The translations under genes were made by a program, and so were the position numbers. The notes under the pieces were generated by a model that had not been told where the DNA came from, ran no database searches, and saw nothing but the letters and a program-made list of their open reading frames with translations. From assembly GCA_963556195.1 (NCBI GenBank), contig CAUVYP010001208.1:3286001-3350000 (forward strand): a stretch of 64,000 nt of DNA, in the 5' to 3' direction. This DNA comes from Sepiola atlantica. Its lineage: Eukaryota; Mollusca; Cephalopoda; Sepiida; Sepiolidae. Positions within the stretch are counted from its first letter, which is position 1, and every line of letters begins with the position of its first letter. Of the stretch, positions 38,645 to 52,037 are shown piece after piece.

Positions 38645-39946
38645 TTTAGTGCGATTTAAAGTTGGTATCGCTTTTGTTTATAACTTCACCATTCTTTAGA
38701 ATTGTGCAACGAAACTTTGCAGAGATAAGCGGAGTCACATGCTCTACTGAAGTACCAAGTTTCAGAAGTGCAGCTCTTTTACTGCCGGAGATATGTCGAT
38801 ACAAACTGAATACGCAAAACATCAACAAAATTTAGCGCGTTTTAAAGTTGATATCGCTTTTGTTTATAACTTCCACATTTATTCGAATTGTGCAACGAAA
38901 CTTTGCACAGATTAGCGGAGTCACATGTTCTACTGAAGTACCAAGTTTCAGAAGTGCAGCTCTGGTACTGCCGGAGATATGTCGATACAAACTGAATACG
39001 CAAAACATCAACAAAATTTAGCGCGTTTTAAAGTTGATATCGCTTTTGTTTATAACTTCCACATTTATTCGAATTGTGCAACGAAATTTTGCACAGATTA
39101 GCGGAGGCACATTTTCTACTGAAGTACCAAGTTTCAGAAGTGCAGCTCTTGTACTGCCGGAGATATGTCGATACAAACTGAATACGCAAAACATCAACAA
39201 AATTTAGCGCGTTTTAAAGTTGATATCGCTTTTGTTTATAACTTCCACATTTATTCGAATTGTGCAACGAAACTTTGCACAGATTAGCGGAGTCACATTT
39301 GCTACTGAAGTACCCAGTTTCAGAAGTGCAGCTCTTGTACTGCCGGAGATATGTCGATACAAACTGAATACGCAAAACATCAACAAAATTTAGCGCGTTT
39401 TAAAGTTGATATCGCTTTTGTTTATAACTTCCACATTTATTCGAATTGTGCAACGAAACTTTGTAGACAGTCGCGGATAGGCCTTTTCTACTGAGGTACC
39501 AAGTTTCAGAAGTGCAGCTCTTGTACTGCCGGAGATATGTCGATACAAACCGAATACGCAAAACATCAACAAAATTTAGCGCGTTTTAAAGTTGATATCG
39601 CTTTTGTTTATAACTTCCACATTTATTCGAATTGTGCAACGAAACTTTGCACAGATTAGCGGAGTCACATGTTCTACGGAAGTACCAAGTTTCAGAAGTG
39701 CAGCTCTTGTACTGCCGGAGATATGTCGATACAAACTGAATACGCAAAACATCAACAAAATTTAGCGCGTTTTAAAGTTGATATCGCTTTTGTTTATAAC
39801 TTCCACATTTATTCGAATTGTGCAACGAAATTTTGCACAGATTAGCGGAGGCACATTTTCTACTGAAGTACCAAGTTTCAGAAGTGCAGCTCTTGTACTG
39901 CCGGAGATATGTCGATACAAACTGAATACGCAAACTATCAACAAAA
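38645..39946 (+). repeat. Repeat unit 16, seven monomers
   Basis: Order I-E-F-H-D-E-Ft, 1302 bp; G is missing relative to module I. I has the rare gttggtatcgc, shared with unit 19. Confidence 0.9.
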
Positions 39947-41620
39947 TTTAGTGCGATTTAAAGTTGATATCGCTTTTGTTTATAACTGTACCATTCTTTA
40001 GAATTGTGCAACGAAACTTTGCAGAGATAAGCGGAGTCACATGCTCTACTGAAGTACCAAGTTTCAGAAGTGCAGCTCTTTTACTGCCGGAGATATGTCG
40101 ATACAAACTGAATACGCAAAACATCAACAAAATTTAGCGCGTTTTAAAGTTGATATCGCTTTTGTTTATAACTTCCACATTTATTCGAATTGTGCAACGA
40201 AACTTTGCACAGATTAGCGGAGTTACATTTTCTACTGAAGTACCCAGTTTCAGAAGTGCAGCTCTTGTACTGCCGGAGATATGTCGATACAAACTGAATA
40301 CGCAAAACATCAACAAAATTTAGCGCGTTTTAAAGTTGATATCGCTTTTGTTTATAACTTCCACATTTATTCGAATTGTGCAACGAAACTTTGTAGACAG
40401 TCGCGGATAGGCCTTTTCTACTGAAGTACCAAGTTTCAGAAGTGCAGCTCTTGTACTGCCGGAGATATGTCGATACAAACTGAACACGCAAAACATCAAC
40501 AAAATTTAGCGCGTTTTAAAGTTGATATCGCTTTTGTTTATAACTTCCACATTTATTCGAATTGTGCAACGAAACTTTGCACAGATTAGCGGAGTCACAT
40601 GTTCTACTGAAGTACCAAGTTTCAGAAGTGCAGCTCTTGTACTGCCGGAGATATGTCGATACAAACTGAATACGCAAAACATCAACAAAATTTAGCGCGT
40701 TTTAAAGTTGATATCGCTTTTGTTTATAACTTCCACATTTATTCGAATTGTGCAACGAAACTTTGTAGACAGTCGCGGATAGGCCTTTTCTACTGAAGTA
40801 CCAAGTTACATAAGTGCAGCTCTTGTACTGCCGGAGATATGTCGATACAAATTGAATACGCAAAACATCAACAAAATTTAGCGCGTTTTAAAGTTGATAT
40901 CGCTTTTGTTTATAACTTCCACATTTATTCGAATTGTGCAACGAAATTTTGCACAGATTAGCGGAGGCACATTTTCTACTGAAGTACCAAGTTTCAGAAG
41001 TGCAGCTCTTGTACTGCCGGAGATATGTCGATACAAACTGAATACGCAAAACATCAACAAAATTTAGCGCGTTTTAAAGTTGATATCGCTTTTGTTTATA
41101 ACTTCCACATTTATTCGAATTGTGCAACGAAACTTTGTAGACAGTCGCGGATAGGCCTTTTCTACTGAGGTACCAAGTTTCAGAAGTGCAGCTCTTGTAC
41201 TGCCGGAGATATGTCGATACAAACCGAATACGCAAAACATCAACAAAATTTAGCGCGTTTTAAAGTTGATATCGCTTTTGTTTATAACTTCCACATTTAT
41301 TCGAATTGTGCAACGAAACTTTGCACAGATTAGCGGAGTCACATGTTCTACGGAAGTACCAAGTTTCAGAAGTGCAGCTCTTGTACTGCCGGAGATATGT
41401 CGATACAAACTGAATACGCAAAACATCAACAAAATTTAGCGCGTTTTAAAGTTGATATCGCTTTTGTTTATAACTTCCACATTTATTCGAATTGTGCAAC
41501 GAAATTTTGCACAGATTAGCGGAGGCACATTTTCTACTGAAGTACCAAGTTTCAGAAGTGCAGCTCTTGTACTGCCGGAGATATGTCGATACAAACTGAA
41601 TACGCAAACTATCAACAAAA
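39947..41620 (+). repeat. Repeat unit 17, nine monomers (module II)
   Basis: Order I-X-D-E-D*-F-D-E-Ft, 1674 bp. Private marks: aactgtaccattc in I, gagttacatt in X, gaacacgc in D and caaattgaat in D*. All four recur 1674 bp later. Confidence 0.9.
40691..40876 (+). repeat. Reference copy of monomer subclass D*
   Basis: D* has the class D barcode but reads agttacataag (or agttacagaag after ~54 kb) in place of agtttcagaag. The substitution creates an in-frame stop on the minus strand, so these copies lack the usual 60-residue open frame. It occurs in module II between E and F or Ft. The later ttacagaag form also has aaactaaat near its tail. Confidence 0.88.
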
Positions 41621-42736
41621 TTTAGTGCGATTTAAAGTTGATATCGCTTTTGTTTATAACTGTACCATTCTTTAGAATTGTGCAACGAAACTTTGCAGAG
41701 ATAAGCGGAGTCACATGCTCTACTGAAGTACCAAGTTTCAGAAGTGCAGCTCTTTTACTGCCGGAGATATGTCGATACAAACTGAATACGCAAAACATCA
41801 ACAAAATTTAGCGCGTTTTAAAGTTGATATCGCTTTTGTTTATAACTTCCACATTTATTCGAATTGTGCAACGAAACTTTGCACAGATTAGCGGAGTTAC
41901 ATTTTCTACTGAAGTACCCAGTTTCAGAAGTGCAGCTCTTGTACTGCCGGAGATATGTCGATACAAACTGAATACGCAAAACATCAACAAAATTTAGCGC
42001 GTTTTAAAGTTGATATCGCTTTTGTTTATAACTTCCACATTTATTCGAATTGTGCAACGAAACTTTGTAGACAGTCGCGGATAGGCCTTTTCTACTGAAG
42101 TACCAAGTTTCAGAAGTGCAGCTCTTGTACTGCCGGAGATATGTCGATACAAACTGAACACGCAAAACATCAACAAAATTTAGCGCGTTTTAAAGTTGAT
42201 ATCGCTTTTGTTTATAACTTCCACATTTATTCGAATTGTGCAACGAAACTTTGCACAGATTAGCGGAGTCACATGTTCTACTGAAGTACCAAGTTTCAGA
42301 AGTGCAGCTCTTGTACTGCCGGAGATATGTCGATACAAACTGAATACGCAAAACATCAACAAAATTTAGCGCGTTTTAAAGTTGATATCGCTTTTGTTTA
42401 TAACTTCCACATTTATTCGAATTGTGCAACGAAACTTTGTAGACAGTCGCGGATAGGCCTTTTCTACTGAAGTACCAAGTTACATAAGTGCAGCTCTTGT
42501 ACTGCCGGAGATATGTCGATACAAATTGAATACGCAAAACATCAACAAAATTTAGCGCGTTTTAAAGTTGATATCGCTTTTGTTTATAACTTCCACATTT
42601 ATTCGAATTGTGCAACGAAATTTTGCACAGATTAGCGGAGGCACATTTTCTACTGAAGTACCAAGTTTCAGAAGTGCAGCTCTTGTACTGCCGGAGATAT
42701 GTCGATACAAACTGAATACGCAAACTATCAACAAAA
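41621..42736 (+). repeat. Repeat unit 18, six monomers (module II)
   Basis: Order I-X-D-E-D*-Ft, 1116 bp. It shares aactgtaccattc, gagttacatt, gaacacgc and caaattgaat with unit 17. Confidence 0.9.
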
Positions 42737-44224
42737 TTTAGTGCGATTTAAAGTTGGTATCGCTTTTGTTTATAACTTCACCATTCTTTAGAATTGTGCA
42801 ACGAAACTTTGCAGAGATAAGCGGAGTCACATGCTCTACTGAAGTACCAAGTTTCAGAAGTGCAGCTCTTTTACTGCCGGAGATATGTCGATACAAACTG
42901 AATACGCAAAACATCAACAAAATTTAGCGCGTTTTAAAGTTGATATCGCTTTTGTTTATAACTTCCACATTTATTCGAATTGTGCAACGAAACTTTGCAC
43001 AGATTAGCGGAGTCACATGTTCTACTGAAGTACCAAGTTTCAGAAGTGCAGCTCTTGTACTGCCGGAGATATGTCGATACAAACTGAATACGCAAAACAT
43101 CAACAAAATTTAGCGCGTTTTAAAGTTGATATCGCTTTTGTTTATAACTTCCACATTTATTCGAATTGTGCAACGAAATTTTGCACAGATTAGCGGAGGC
43201 ACATTTTCTACTGAAGTACCAAGTTTCAGAAGTGCAGCTCTTGTACTGCCGGAGATATGTCGATACAAACTGAATACGCAAAACATCAACAAAATTTAGC
43301 GCGTTTTAAAGTTGATATCGCTTTTGTTTATAACTTCCACATTTATTCGAATTGTGCAACGAAACTTTGCAGACCGTCGCGGAGTCACATTTTCTACTGA
43401 AGTACCAGGTTTCAGAAGTGCAGCTCTTGTACTGCCGGAGATATGTCGATACAAACTGAATACGCAAAACATCAACAAAATTTAGCGCGTTTTAAAGTTG
43501 ATATCGCTTTTGTTTATAACTTCCACATTTATTCGAATTGTGCAACGAAACTTTGCACAGATTAGCGGAGTCACATTTGCTACTGAAGTACCCAGTTTCA
43601 GAAGTGCAGCTCTTGTACTGCCGGAGATATGTCGATACAAACTGAATACGCAAAACATCAACAAAATTTAGCGCGTTTTAAAGTTGATATCGCTTTTGTT
43701 TATAACTTCCACATTTATTCGAATTGTGCAACGAAACTTTGTAGACAGTCGCGGATAGGCCTTTTCTACTGAGGTACCAAGTTTCAGAAGTGCAGCTCTT
43801 GTACTGCCGGAGATATGTCGATACAAACCGAATACGCAAAACATCAACAAAATTTAGCGCGTTTTAAAGTTGATATCGCTTTTGTTTATAACTTCCACAT
43901 TTATTCGAATTGTGCAACGAAACTTTGCACAGATTAGCGGAGTCACATGTTCTACGGAAGTACCAAGTTTCAGAAGTGCAGCTCTTGTACTGCCGGAGAT
44001 ATGTCGATACAAACTGAATACGCAAAACATCAACAAAATTTAGCGCGTTTTAAAGTTGATATCGCTTTTGTTTATAACTTCCACATTTATTCGAATTGTG
44101 CAACAAAATTTTGCACAGATTAGCGGAGGCACATTTTCTACTGAAGTACCAAGTTTCAGAAGTGCAGCTCTTGTACTGCCGGAGATATGTCGATACAAAC
44201 TGAATACGCAAACTATCAACAAAA
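42737..44224 (+). repeat. Repeat unit 19 (module I)
   Basis: Order I-E-F-G-H-D-E-Ft, 1488 bp. I shares gttggtatcgc with unit 16, which suggests the block 39.4-42.7 kb was inserted by duplication between two halves of one ancestral arrangement. Ft has gtgcaacaaaa. Confidence 0.9.
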
Positions 44225-46271
44225 TTTAGTGCGATTTAAAGTTGATATCGCTTTTGTTTATAACTTCACCATTCTTTAGAATTGTGCAACGAAACTTTGC
44301 AGAGATAAGCGGAGTCACATGCTCTACTGAAGTACCAAGTTTCAGAAGTGCAGCTCTTTTACTGCCGGAGATATGTCGATACAAACTGAATACGCAAAAC
44401 ATCAACAAAATTTAGCGCGTTTTAAAGTTGATATCGCTTTTGTTTATAACTTCCACATTTATTCGAATTGTGCAACGAAACTTTGCACAGATTAGCGGAG
44501 TCACATTTTCTACTGAAGTACCAAGTTTCAGAAGTGCAGCTCTTGTACTGCCGGAGATATGTCGATACAAACTGAATACGCAAAACATCAAGAAAATTTA
44601 GCGCATTTTAAAGTTGATATCGCTTTTGTTTATAACTTCCACATTTATTCGAATTGTGCAACGAAACTTTGTAGACAGTCGCGGATAGGCCTTTTCTACT
44701 GAAGTACCAAGTTTCAGAAGTGCAGCTCTTGTACTGCCGGAGATATGTCGATACAAACTGAATACGCAAAACATCAACAAAATTTAGCGCGTTTTAAAGT
44801 TGATATCGCTTTTGTTTATAACTTCCACATTTATTCGAATTGTGCAACGAAACTTTGCACAGATTAGCGGAGTCACATGTTCTACTGAAGTACCAAGTTT
44901 CAGAAGTGCAGCTCTTGTACTGCCGGAGATATGTCGATACAAACTGAATACGCAAAACATCAACAAAATTTAGCGCGTTTTAAAGTTGATATCGCTTTTG
45001 TTTATAACTTCCACATTTATTCGAATTGTGCAACGAAACTTTGTAGACAGTCGCGGATAGGCCTTTTCTACTGAAGTACCAAGTTACATAAGTGCAGCTC
45101 TTGTACTGCCGGAGATATGTCGATACAAACTGAATACGCAAAACATCAACAAAATTTAGCGCGTTTTAAAGTTGATATCGCTTTTGTTTATAACTTCCAC
45201 ATTTATTCGAATTGTGCAACGAAACTTTGCACAGATTAGCGGAGGCACATTTTCTACTGAAGTACCAAGTTTCAGAAGTGCAGCTCTTGTACTGCCGGAG
45301 ATATGTCGATACAAACTGAATACGCAAAACATCAACAAAATTTAGCGCGTTTTAAAGTTGATATCCCTTTTGTTTATAACTTCCACATTTATTCGAATTG
45401 TGCAACGAAACTTTGCAGAGATAAGCGGAGTCACATGCTCTACTGAAGTACCAAGTTTCAGAAGTGCAGCTCTTGTACTGCCGGAGATATGTCGATACAA
45501 ACTGAATACGCAAAACATCAACAAAATTTAGCGCGTTTTAAAGTTGATATCGCTTTTGTTTATAACTTCCACATTTATTCGAATTGTGCAACGAAACTTT
45601 GCACAGATTAGCGGAGTCACATTTTACTACTGAAGTACCCAGTTTCAGAAGTGCAGCTCTTGTACTGCCGGAGATATGTCGATACAAACTGAATACGCAA
45701 AACATCAACAAAATTTAGCGCGTTTTAAAGTTGATATCGCTTTTGTTTATAACTTCCACATTTATTCGAATTGTGCAACGAACCTTTGTAGACAGTCGCG
45801 GATAGGCCTTTTCTACTGAGGTACCAAGTTTCAGAAGTGCAGCTCTTGTACTGCCGGAGATATGTTGATACAAACCGAATACGCAAAACATCAACAAAAT
45901 TTAGCGCGTTTTAAAGTTGATATCGCTTTTGTTTATAACTTCCACATTTATTCGAATTGTGCAACGAAACTTTGCACAGATTAGCGGAGTCACATGTTCT
46001 ACGGAAGTACCAAGTTTCAGAAGTGCAGCGTATTTACTGCCGGAGATATGTCGATACAAACTGAATACGCAAAACATCAACAAAATTTAGCGCGTTTTAA
46101 AGTTGATATCGCTTTTGTTTATAACTTCCACATTTATTCGAATTGTGCAACGAAATTTTGCACAGATTAGCGGAGGCACATTTTCTACTGAAGTACCAAG
46201 TTTCAGAAGTGCAGCTCTTGTACTGCCGGAGATATGTCGATACAAACTGAATACGCAAACTATCAACAAAA
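44225..46271 (+). repeat. Repeat unit 20, eleven monomers
   Basis: Order I-X-D-E-D*-F-[E/I]-H(187)-D-E-Ft, 2047 bp. X here reads gtaccaag rather than cccag. The copy at 45341 has an ordinary head with a class I barcode and gatatccctt. H at 45527 has an extra base (attttactactg, ~45626). D has gaacctttg and E has gcgtattt. Confidence 0.9.
45341..45526 (+). repeat. Hybrid monomer: ordinary head, class I barcode
   Basis: The head reads tagcgcgtttt and ttccacatttattcg, but the barcode is cagagataagcggagtcac then atgctc. This is the reciprocal arrangement to the I/G hybrid at 30835. It also has gatatccctt, a private change. Confidence 0.88.
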
Positions 46272-47945
46272 TTTAGTGCGAGTTAAAGTTGATATCGCTT
46301 TTGTTTATAACTTCACCATTCTTTAGAATTGTGCAACGAAACTTTGCAGAGATAAGCGGAGTCACATGCTCTACTGAAGTACCAAGTTTCAGAAGTGCAG
46401 CTCTTTTACTGCCGGAGATATGTCGATACAAACTGAATACGCAAAACATCAACAAAATTTAGCGCGTTTTAAAGTTGATATCGCTTTTGTTTATAACTTC
46501 CACATTTATTCGAATTGTGCAACGAAACTTTGCACAGATTAGCGGAGTCACATGTTCTACTGAAGTACCAAGTTTCAGAAGTGCAGCTCTTGTACTGCCG
46601 GAGATATGTCGATACAAACTGAATACGCAAAACATCAACAAAATTTAGCGCGTTTTAAAGTTGATATCGCTTTTGTTTATAACTTCCACATTTATTCGAA
46701 TTGTGCAACGAAATGTTGCACAGATAAGCGGAGGCACATTTTCTACTGAAGTACCAAGTTTCAGAAGTGCAGCTCTTGTACTGCCGGAGATATGTCGATA
46801 CAAACTGAATACGCAAAACATCAACAAAATTTAGCGCGTTTTAAAGTTGATATCGCTTTTGTTTATAACTTCCACATTTATTCGAATTGTGCAACGAAAC
46901 TTTGCAGACCGTCGCGGAGTCACATTTTCTACTGAAGTACCAAGTTTCAGAAGTGCAGCTCTTGTACTGCCGGAGATATGTCGATACAAACTGAATACGC
47001 AAAACATCAACAAAATTTAGCGCGTTTTAAAGTTGATATCGCTTTTGTTTATAACTTCCACATTTATTCGAATTGTGCAACGAAACTTTGCACAGATTAG
47101 CGGAGTCACATTTGCTACTGAAGTACCCAGTTTCAGAAGTGCAGCTCTTGTACTGCCGGAGATATGTCGATACAAACTGAATACGCAAAACATCAACAAA
47201 ATTTAGCGCGTTTTAAAGTTGATATCGCTTTTGTTTATAACTTCCACATTTTTTCGAATTGTGCAACGAAACTTTGTAGACAGTCGCGGATAGGCCTTTT
47301 CTACTGAGGTACCAAGTTTCAGAAGTGCAGCTCTTGTACTGCCGGAGATATGTCGATACAAACCGAATACGCAAAACATCAACAAAATTTAGCGCGTTTT
47401 AAAGTTGATATCGCTTTTGTTTATAACTTCCACATTTATTCGAATTGTGCAACGAAACTTTGCACAGATTAGCGGAGTCACATGTTCTACGGAAGTACCA
47501 AGTTTCAGAAGTGCAGCTCTTGTACTGCCGGAGATATGTCGATACAAACTGAATACGCAAAACATCAACAAAATTTAGCGCGTTTTAAAGTTGATATCGC
47601 TTTTGTTTATAACTTCCACATTTATTCGAATTGTGCAACGAAATTTTGCACAGATTAGCGGAGGCACATTTTCTACTGAAGTACCAAGTTTCAGAAGTGC
47701 AGCTCTTGTACTGCCGGAGATATGTCGATACAAACTGAATACGCAAACTATCAACAAAATTTAGTGCGATTTAAAGTTGATATCGCTTTTGTTTATAACT
47801 TCACCATTCTTTAGAATTGTGCAACGAAACTTTGCAGAGATAAGCGGAGTCACATGCTCTACTGAAGTACCAAGTTTCAGAAGTGCAGCTCTTTTACTGC
47901 CGGAGATATGTCGATACAAACTGAATACGCAAAACATCAACAAAA
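45900..47945 (+). repeat. Right copy of a ~2-kb block repeated 18 kb apart
   Basis: Same eleven-monomer order and rare marks as 27859-29904. The left copy has private changes of its own (tggttattac, lgisv-type change gatatacc near 29452), as does this one (aaatgttgcac near 46711), so both have mutated since they separated. Confidence 0.85.
46272..47759 (+). repeat. Repeat unit 21 (module I), near copy of unit 11
   Basis: Order I-E-F-G-H-D-E-Ft, 1488 bp. It shares tagtgcgagttaaag and cacattttttcg with unit 11. F has its own aaatgttgcacagataagc. Confidence 0.9.
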
Positions 47946-48689
47946 TTTAGCGCGTTTTAAAGTTGATATCGCTTTTGTTTATAACTTCCACATTTATTCG
48001 AATTGTGCAACGAAACTTTGCACAGATTAGCGGAGTCACATTTGCTACTGAAGTACCCAGTTTCAGAAGTGCAGCTCTTGTACTGCCGGAGATATGTCGA
48101 TACAAACTGAATACGCAAAACATCAACAAAATTTAGCGCGTTTTAAAGTTGATATCGCTTTTGTTTATAACTTCCACATTTATTCGAATTGTGCAACGAA
48201 CCTTTGTAGACAGTCGCGGATAGGCCTTTTCTACTGAGGTACCAAGTTTCAGAAGTGCAGCTCTTGTACTGCCGGAGATATGTCGATACAAACCGAATAC
48301 GCAAAACATCAACAAAATTTAGCGCGTTTTAAAGTTGATATCGCTTTTGTTTATAACTTCCACATTTATTCGAATTGTGCAACGAAACTTTGCACAGATT
48401 AGCGGAGTCACATGTTCTACGGAAGTACCAAGTTTCAGAAGTGCAGCGTATTTACTGCCGGAGATATGTCGATACAAACTGAATACGCAAAACATCAACA
48501 AAATTTAGCGCGTTTTAAAGTTGATATCGCTTTTGTTTATAACTTCCACATTTATTCGAATTGTGCAACGAAATTTTGCACAGATTAGCGGAGGCACATT
48601 TTCTACTGAAGTACCAAGTTTCAGAAGTGCAGCTCTTGTACTGCCGGAGATATGTCGATACAAACTGAATACGCAAACTATCAACAAAA
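47760..48689 (+). repeat. Repeat unit 22, five monomers
   Basis: Order I-H-D-E-Ft, 930 bp; E-F-G are missing from module I. D and E are the gaacctttg and gcgtattt pair. Confidence 0.9.
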
Positions 48690-50177
48690 TTTAGTGCGAT
48701 TTAAAGTTGATATCGCTTTTGTTTATAACTTCACCATTCTTTAGAATTGTGCAACGAAACTTTGCAGAGATAAGCGGAGTCACATGCTCTACTGAAGTAC
48801 CAAGTTTCAGAAGTGCAGCTCTTTTACTGCCGGAGATATGTCGATACAAACTGAATACGCAAAACATCAACAAAATTTAGCGCGTTTTAAAGTTGATATC
48901 GCTTTTGTTTATAACTTCCACATTTATTCGAATTGTGCAACGAAACTTTGCACAGATTAGCGGAGTCACATGTTCTACTGAAGTACCAAGTTTCAGAAGT
49001 GCAGCTCTTGAACTGCCGGAGATATGTCGATACAAACTGAATACGCAAAACATCAACAAAATTTAGCGCGTTTTAAAGTTGATATCGCTTTTGTTTATAA
49101 CTTCCACATTTATTCGAATTGTGCAACGAAATTTTGCACAGATTAGCGGAGGCACATTTTCTACTGAAGTACCAAGTTTCAGAAGTGCAGCTCTTGTACT
49201 GCCGGAGATATGTCGATACAAACTGAATACGCAAAACATCAACAAAATTTAGCGCGTTTTAAAGTTGATATCGCTTTTGTTTATAACTTCCACATTTATT
49301 CGAATTGTGCAACGAAACTTTGCAGACCGTCGCGGAGTCACATTTTCTACTGAAGTACCAAGTTTCAGAAGTGCAGCTCTTGTACTGCCGGAGATATGTC
49401 GATACAAACTGAATACGCAAAACATCAACAAAATTTAGCGCGTTTTAAAGGGGATATCGCTTTTGTTTATAACTTCCACATTTATTCGAATTGTGCCACG
49501 AAACTTTGCACAGATTAGCGGAGTCACATTTGCTACTGAAGTACCCAGTTTCAGAAGTGCAGCTCTTGTACTGCCGGAGATATGTCGATACAAACTGAAT
49601 ACGCAAAACATCAACAAAATTTAGCGCGTTTTAAAGTTGATATCGCTTTTGTTTATAACTTCCACATTTATTCGAATTGTGCAACGAAACTTTGTAGACA
49701 GTCGCGGATAGGCCTTTTCTACTGAGGTACCAAGTTTCAGAAGTGCAGCTCTTGTACTACCGGAGATATGTCGATACAAACCGAATACGCAAAACATCAA
49801 CAAAATTTAGCGCGTTTTAAAGTTGATATCGCTTTTGTTTATAACTTCCACATTTATTCGAATTGTGCAACGAAACTTTGCACAGATTGGCGGAGTCACA
49901 TGTTATACGGAAGTACCAAGTTTCAGAAGTGCAGCTCTTGTACTGCCGGAGATATGTCGATACAAACTGAATACGCAAAACATCAACAAAATTTAGCGCG
50001 TTTTAAAGTTGATATCGCTTTTGTTTATAACTTCCACATTTATTCGAATTGTGCAACGAAATTTTGCACAGATTAGCGGAGGCACATTTTCTACTGAAGT
50101 ACCAAGTTTCAGAAGTGCAGCTCTTGTACTGCCGGAGATATGTCGATACAAACTGAATACGCAAACTATCAACAAAA
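48690..50177 (+). repeat. Repeat unit 23 (module I)
   Basis: Order I-E-F-G-H-D-E-Ft, 1488 bp. Private marks: cttgaactgcc in E (~49010), aaaggggatatc and gtgccacg in H (~49450), and gattggcgg with gttatacgg in the second E (~49888). Confidence 0.9.
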
Positions 50178-52037
50178 TTTAGTGCGATTTAAAGTTGATA
50201 TCGCTTTTGTTTATAACTTCACCATTCTTTAGAATTGTGCAACGAAACTTTGCAGAGATAAGCGGAGTCACATGCTCTACTGAAGTACCAAGTTTCAGAA
50301 GTGCAGCTCTTTTACTGCCGGAGATATGTCGATACAAACTGAATACGCAAAACATCAACAAAATTTAGCGCGTTTTAAAGTTGATATCGCTTTTGTTTAT
50401 AACTTCCACATTTATTCGAATTGTGCAACCAAACTTTGCACAGATTAGCGGAGTCACATTTTATACTGAAGTACCCAGTTTCAGAAGTGCAGCTCTTGTA
50501 CTGCCGGAGATATGTCGATACAAACTGAATACGCAAAACATCAACAAAATTTAGCGCGTTTTAAAGTTGATATCGCTTTTGTTTATAACTTCCACATTTA
50601 TTCGAATTGTGCAACGAAACTTTGTAGACAGTCGCGGATAGGCCTTTTCTACTGAAGTACCAAGTTTCAGAAGTGCAGCTCTTGTACTGCCGGAGATATG
50701 TCGATACAAACTGAATACGCAAAACATCAACAAAATTTAGCGCGTTTTAAAGTTGATATCGCTTTTGTTTATAACTTCCACATTTATTCGAATTGTGCAA
50801 CGAAACTTTGCACAGATTAGCGGAGTCACATGTTCTACTGAAGTACCCAGTTTCAGAAGTGCAGCTTTTGTACTGTCGGAGATATGTCGATACAAACTGA
50901 ATACGCAAAACATCAACAAAATTTAGCGCGTTTTAAAGTTGATATCGCTTTTGTTTATAACTTCCACATTTATTCGAATTGTGCAACGAAACTTTGTAGA
51001 CAGTCGCGGATAGGCCTTTTCTACTGAAGTACCAAGTTTCAGAAGTGCAGCTCTTTTACTGCCGGAGATATGTCGATACAAACTGAATACGCAAAACATC
51101 AACAAAATTTAGCGCGTTTTAAAGTTGATATCGCTTTTGTTTATAACTTCCACATTTATTCGAATTGTGCAACGAAACTTTGCACAGATTAGCGGAGTCA
51201 CATGTTCTACTGAAGTACCAAGTTTCAGAAGTGCAGCTCTTGAACTGCCGGAGATATGTCGATACAAACTGAATACGCAAAACATCAACAAAATTTAGCG
51301 CGTTTTAAAGTTGATATCGCTTTTGTTTATAACTTCCACATTTATTCGAATTGTGCAACGAAATTTTGCACAGATTAGCGGAGGCACATTTTCTACTGAA
51401 GTACCAAGTTTCAGAAGTGCAGCTCTTGTACTGCCGGAGATATGTCGATACAAACTGAATACGCAAAACATCAACAAAATTTAGCGCGTTTTAAAGTTGA
51501 TATCGCTTTTGTTTATAACTTCCACATTTATTCGAATTGTGCAACGAAACTTTGCAGACCGTCGCGGAGTCACATTTTCTACTGAAGTACCAAGTTTCAG
51601 AAGTGCAGCTCTTGTACTGCCGGAGATATGTCGATACAAACTGAATACGCAAAACATCAACAAAATTTAGCGCGTTTTAAAGGGGATATCGCTTTTGTTT
51701 ATAACTTCCACATTTATTCGAATTGTGCCACGAAACTTTGCACAGATTAGCGGAGTCACATTTGCTACTGAAGTACCCAGTTTCAGAAGTGCAGCTCTTG
51801 TACTGCCGGAGATATGTCGATACAAACTGAATACGCAAAACATCAACAAAATTTAGCGCGTTTTAAAGTTGATATCGCTTTTGTTTATAACTTCCACATT
51901 TATTCGAATTGTGCAACGAAACTTTGTAGACAGTCGCGGATAGGCCTTTTCTACTGAGGTACCAAGTTTCAGAAGTGCAGCTCTTGTACTGCCGGAGATA
52001 TGTCGATACAAACTGAATACGCAAACTATCAACAAAA
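50178..52037 (+). repeat. Repeat unit 24, ten monomers
   Basis: Order I-X-D-E-D-E-F-G-H-[D/Ft], 1860 bp. From 51108 it repeats 48876 onward with the same cttgaactgcc and aaaggggatatc marks. The last monomer is a D/Ft fusion. Confidence 0.9.
51852..52037 (+). repeat. Hybrid monomer: class D body, Ft tail
   Basis: It has tagacagtcgcgg and gaggtacc like the D at 49620, then aaactgaatacgcaaactatc-type tail sequence like the Ft at 49992. The second copy of the 49-52 kb duplication lacks exactly the two monomer lengths between those points, so this is the crossover junction. Confidence 0.88.
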
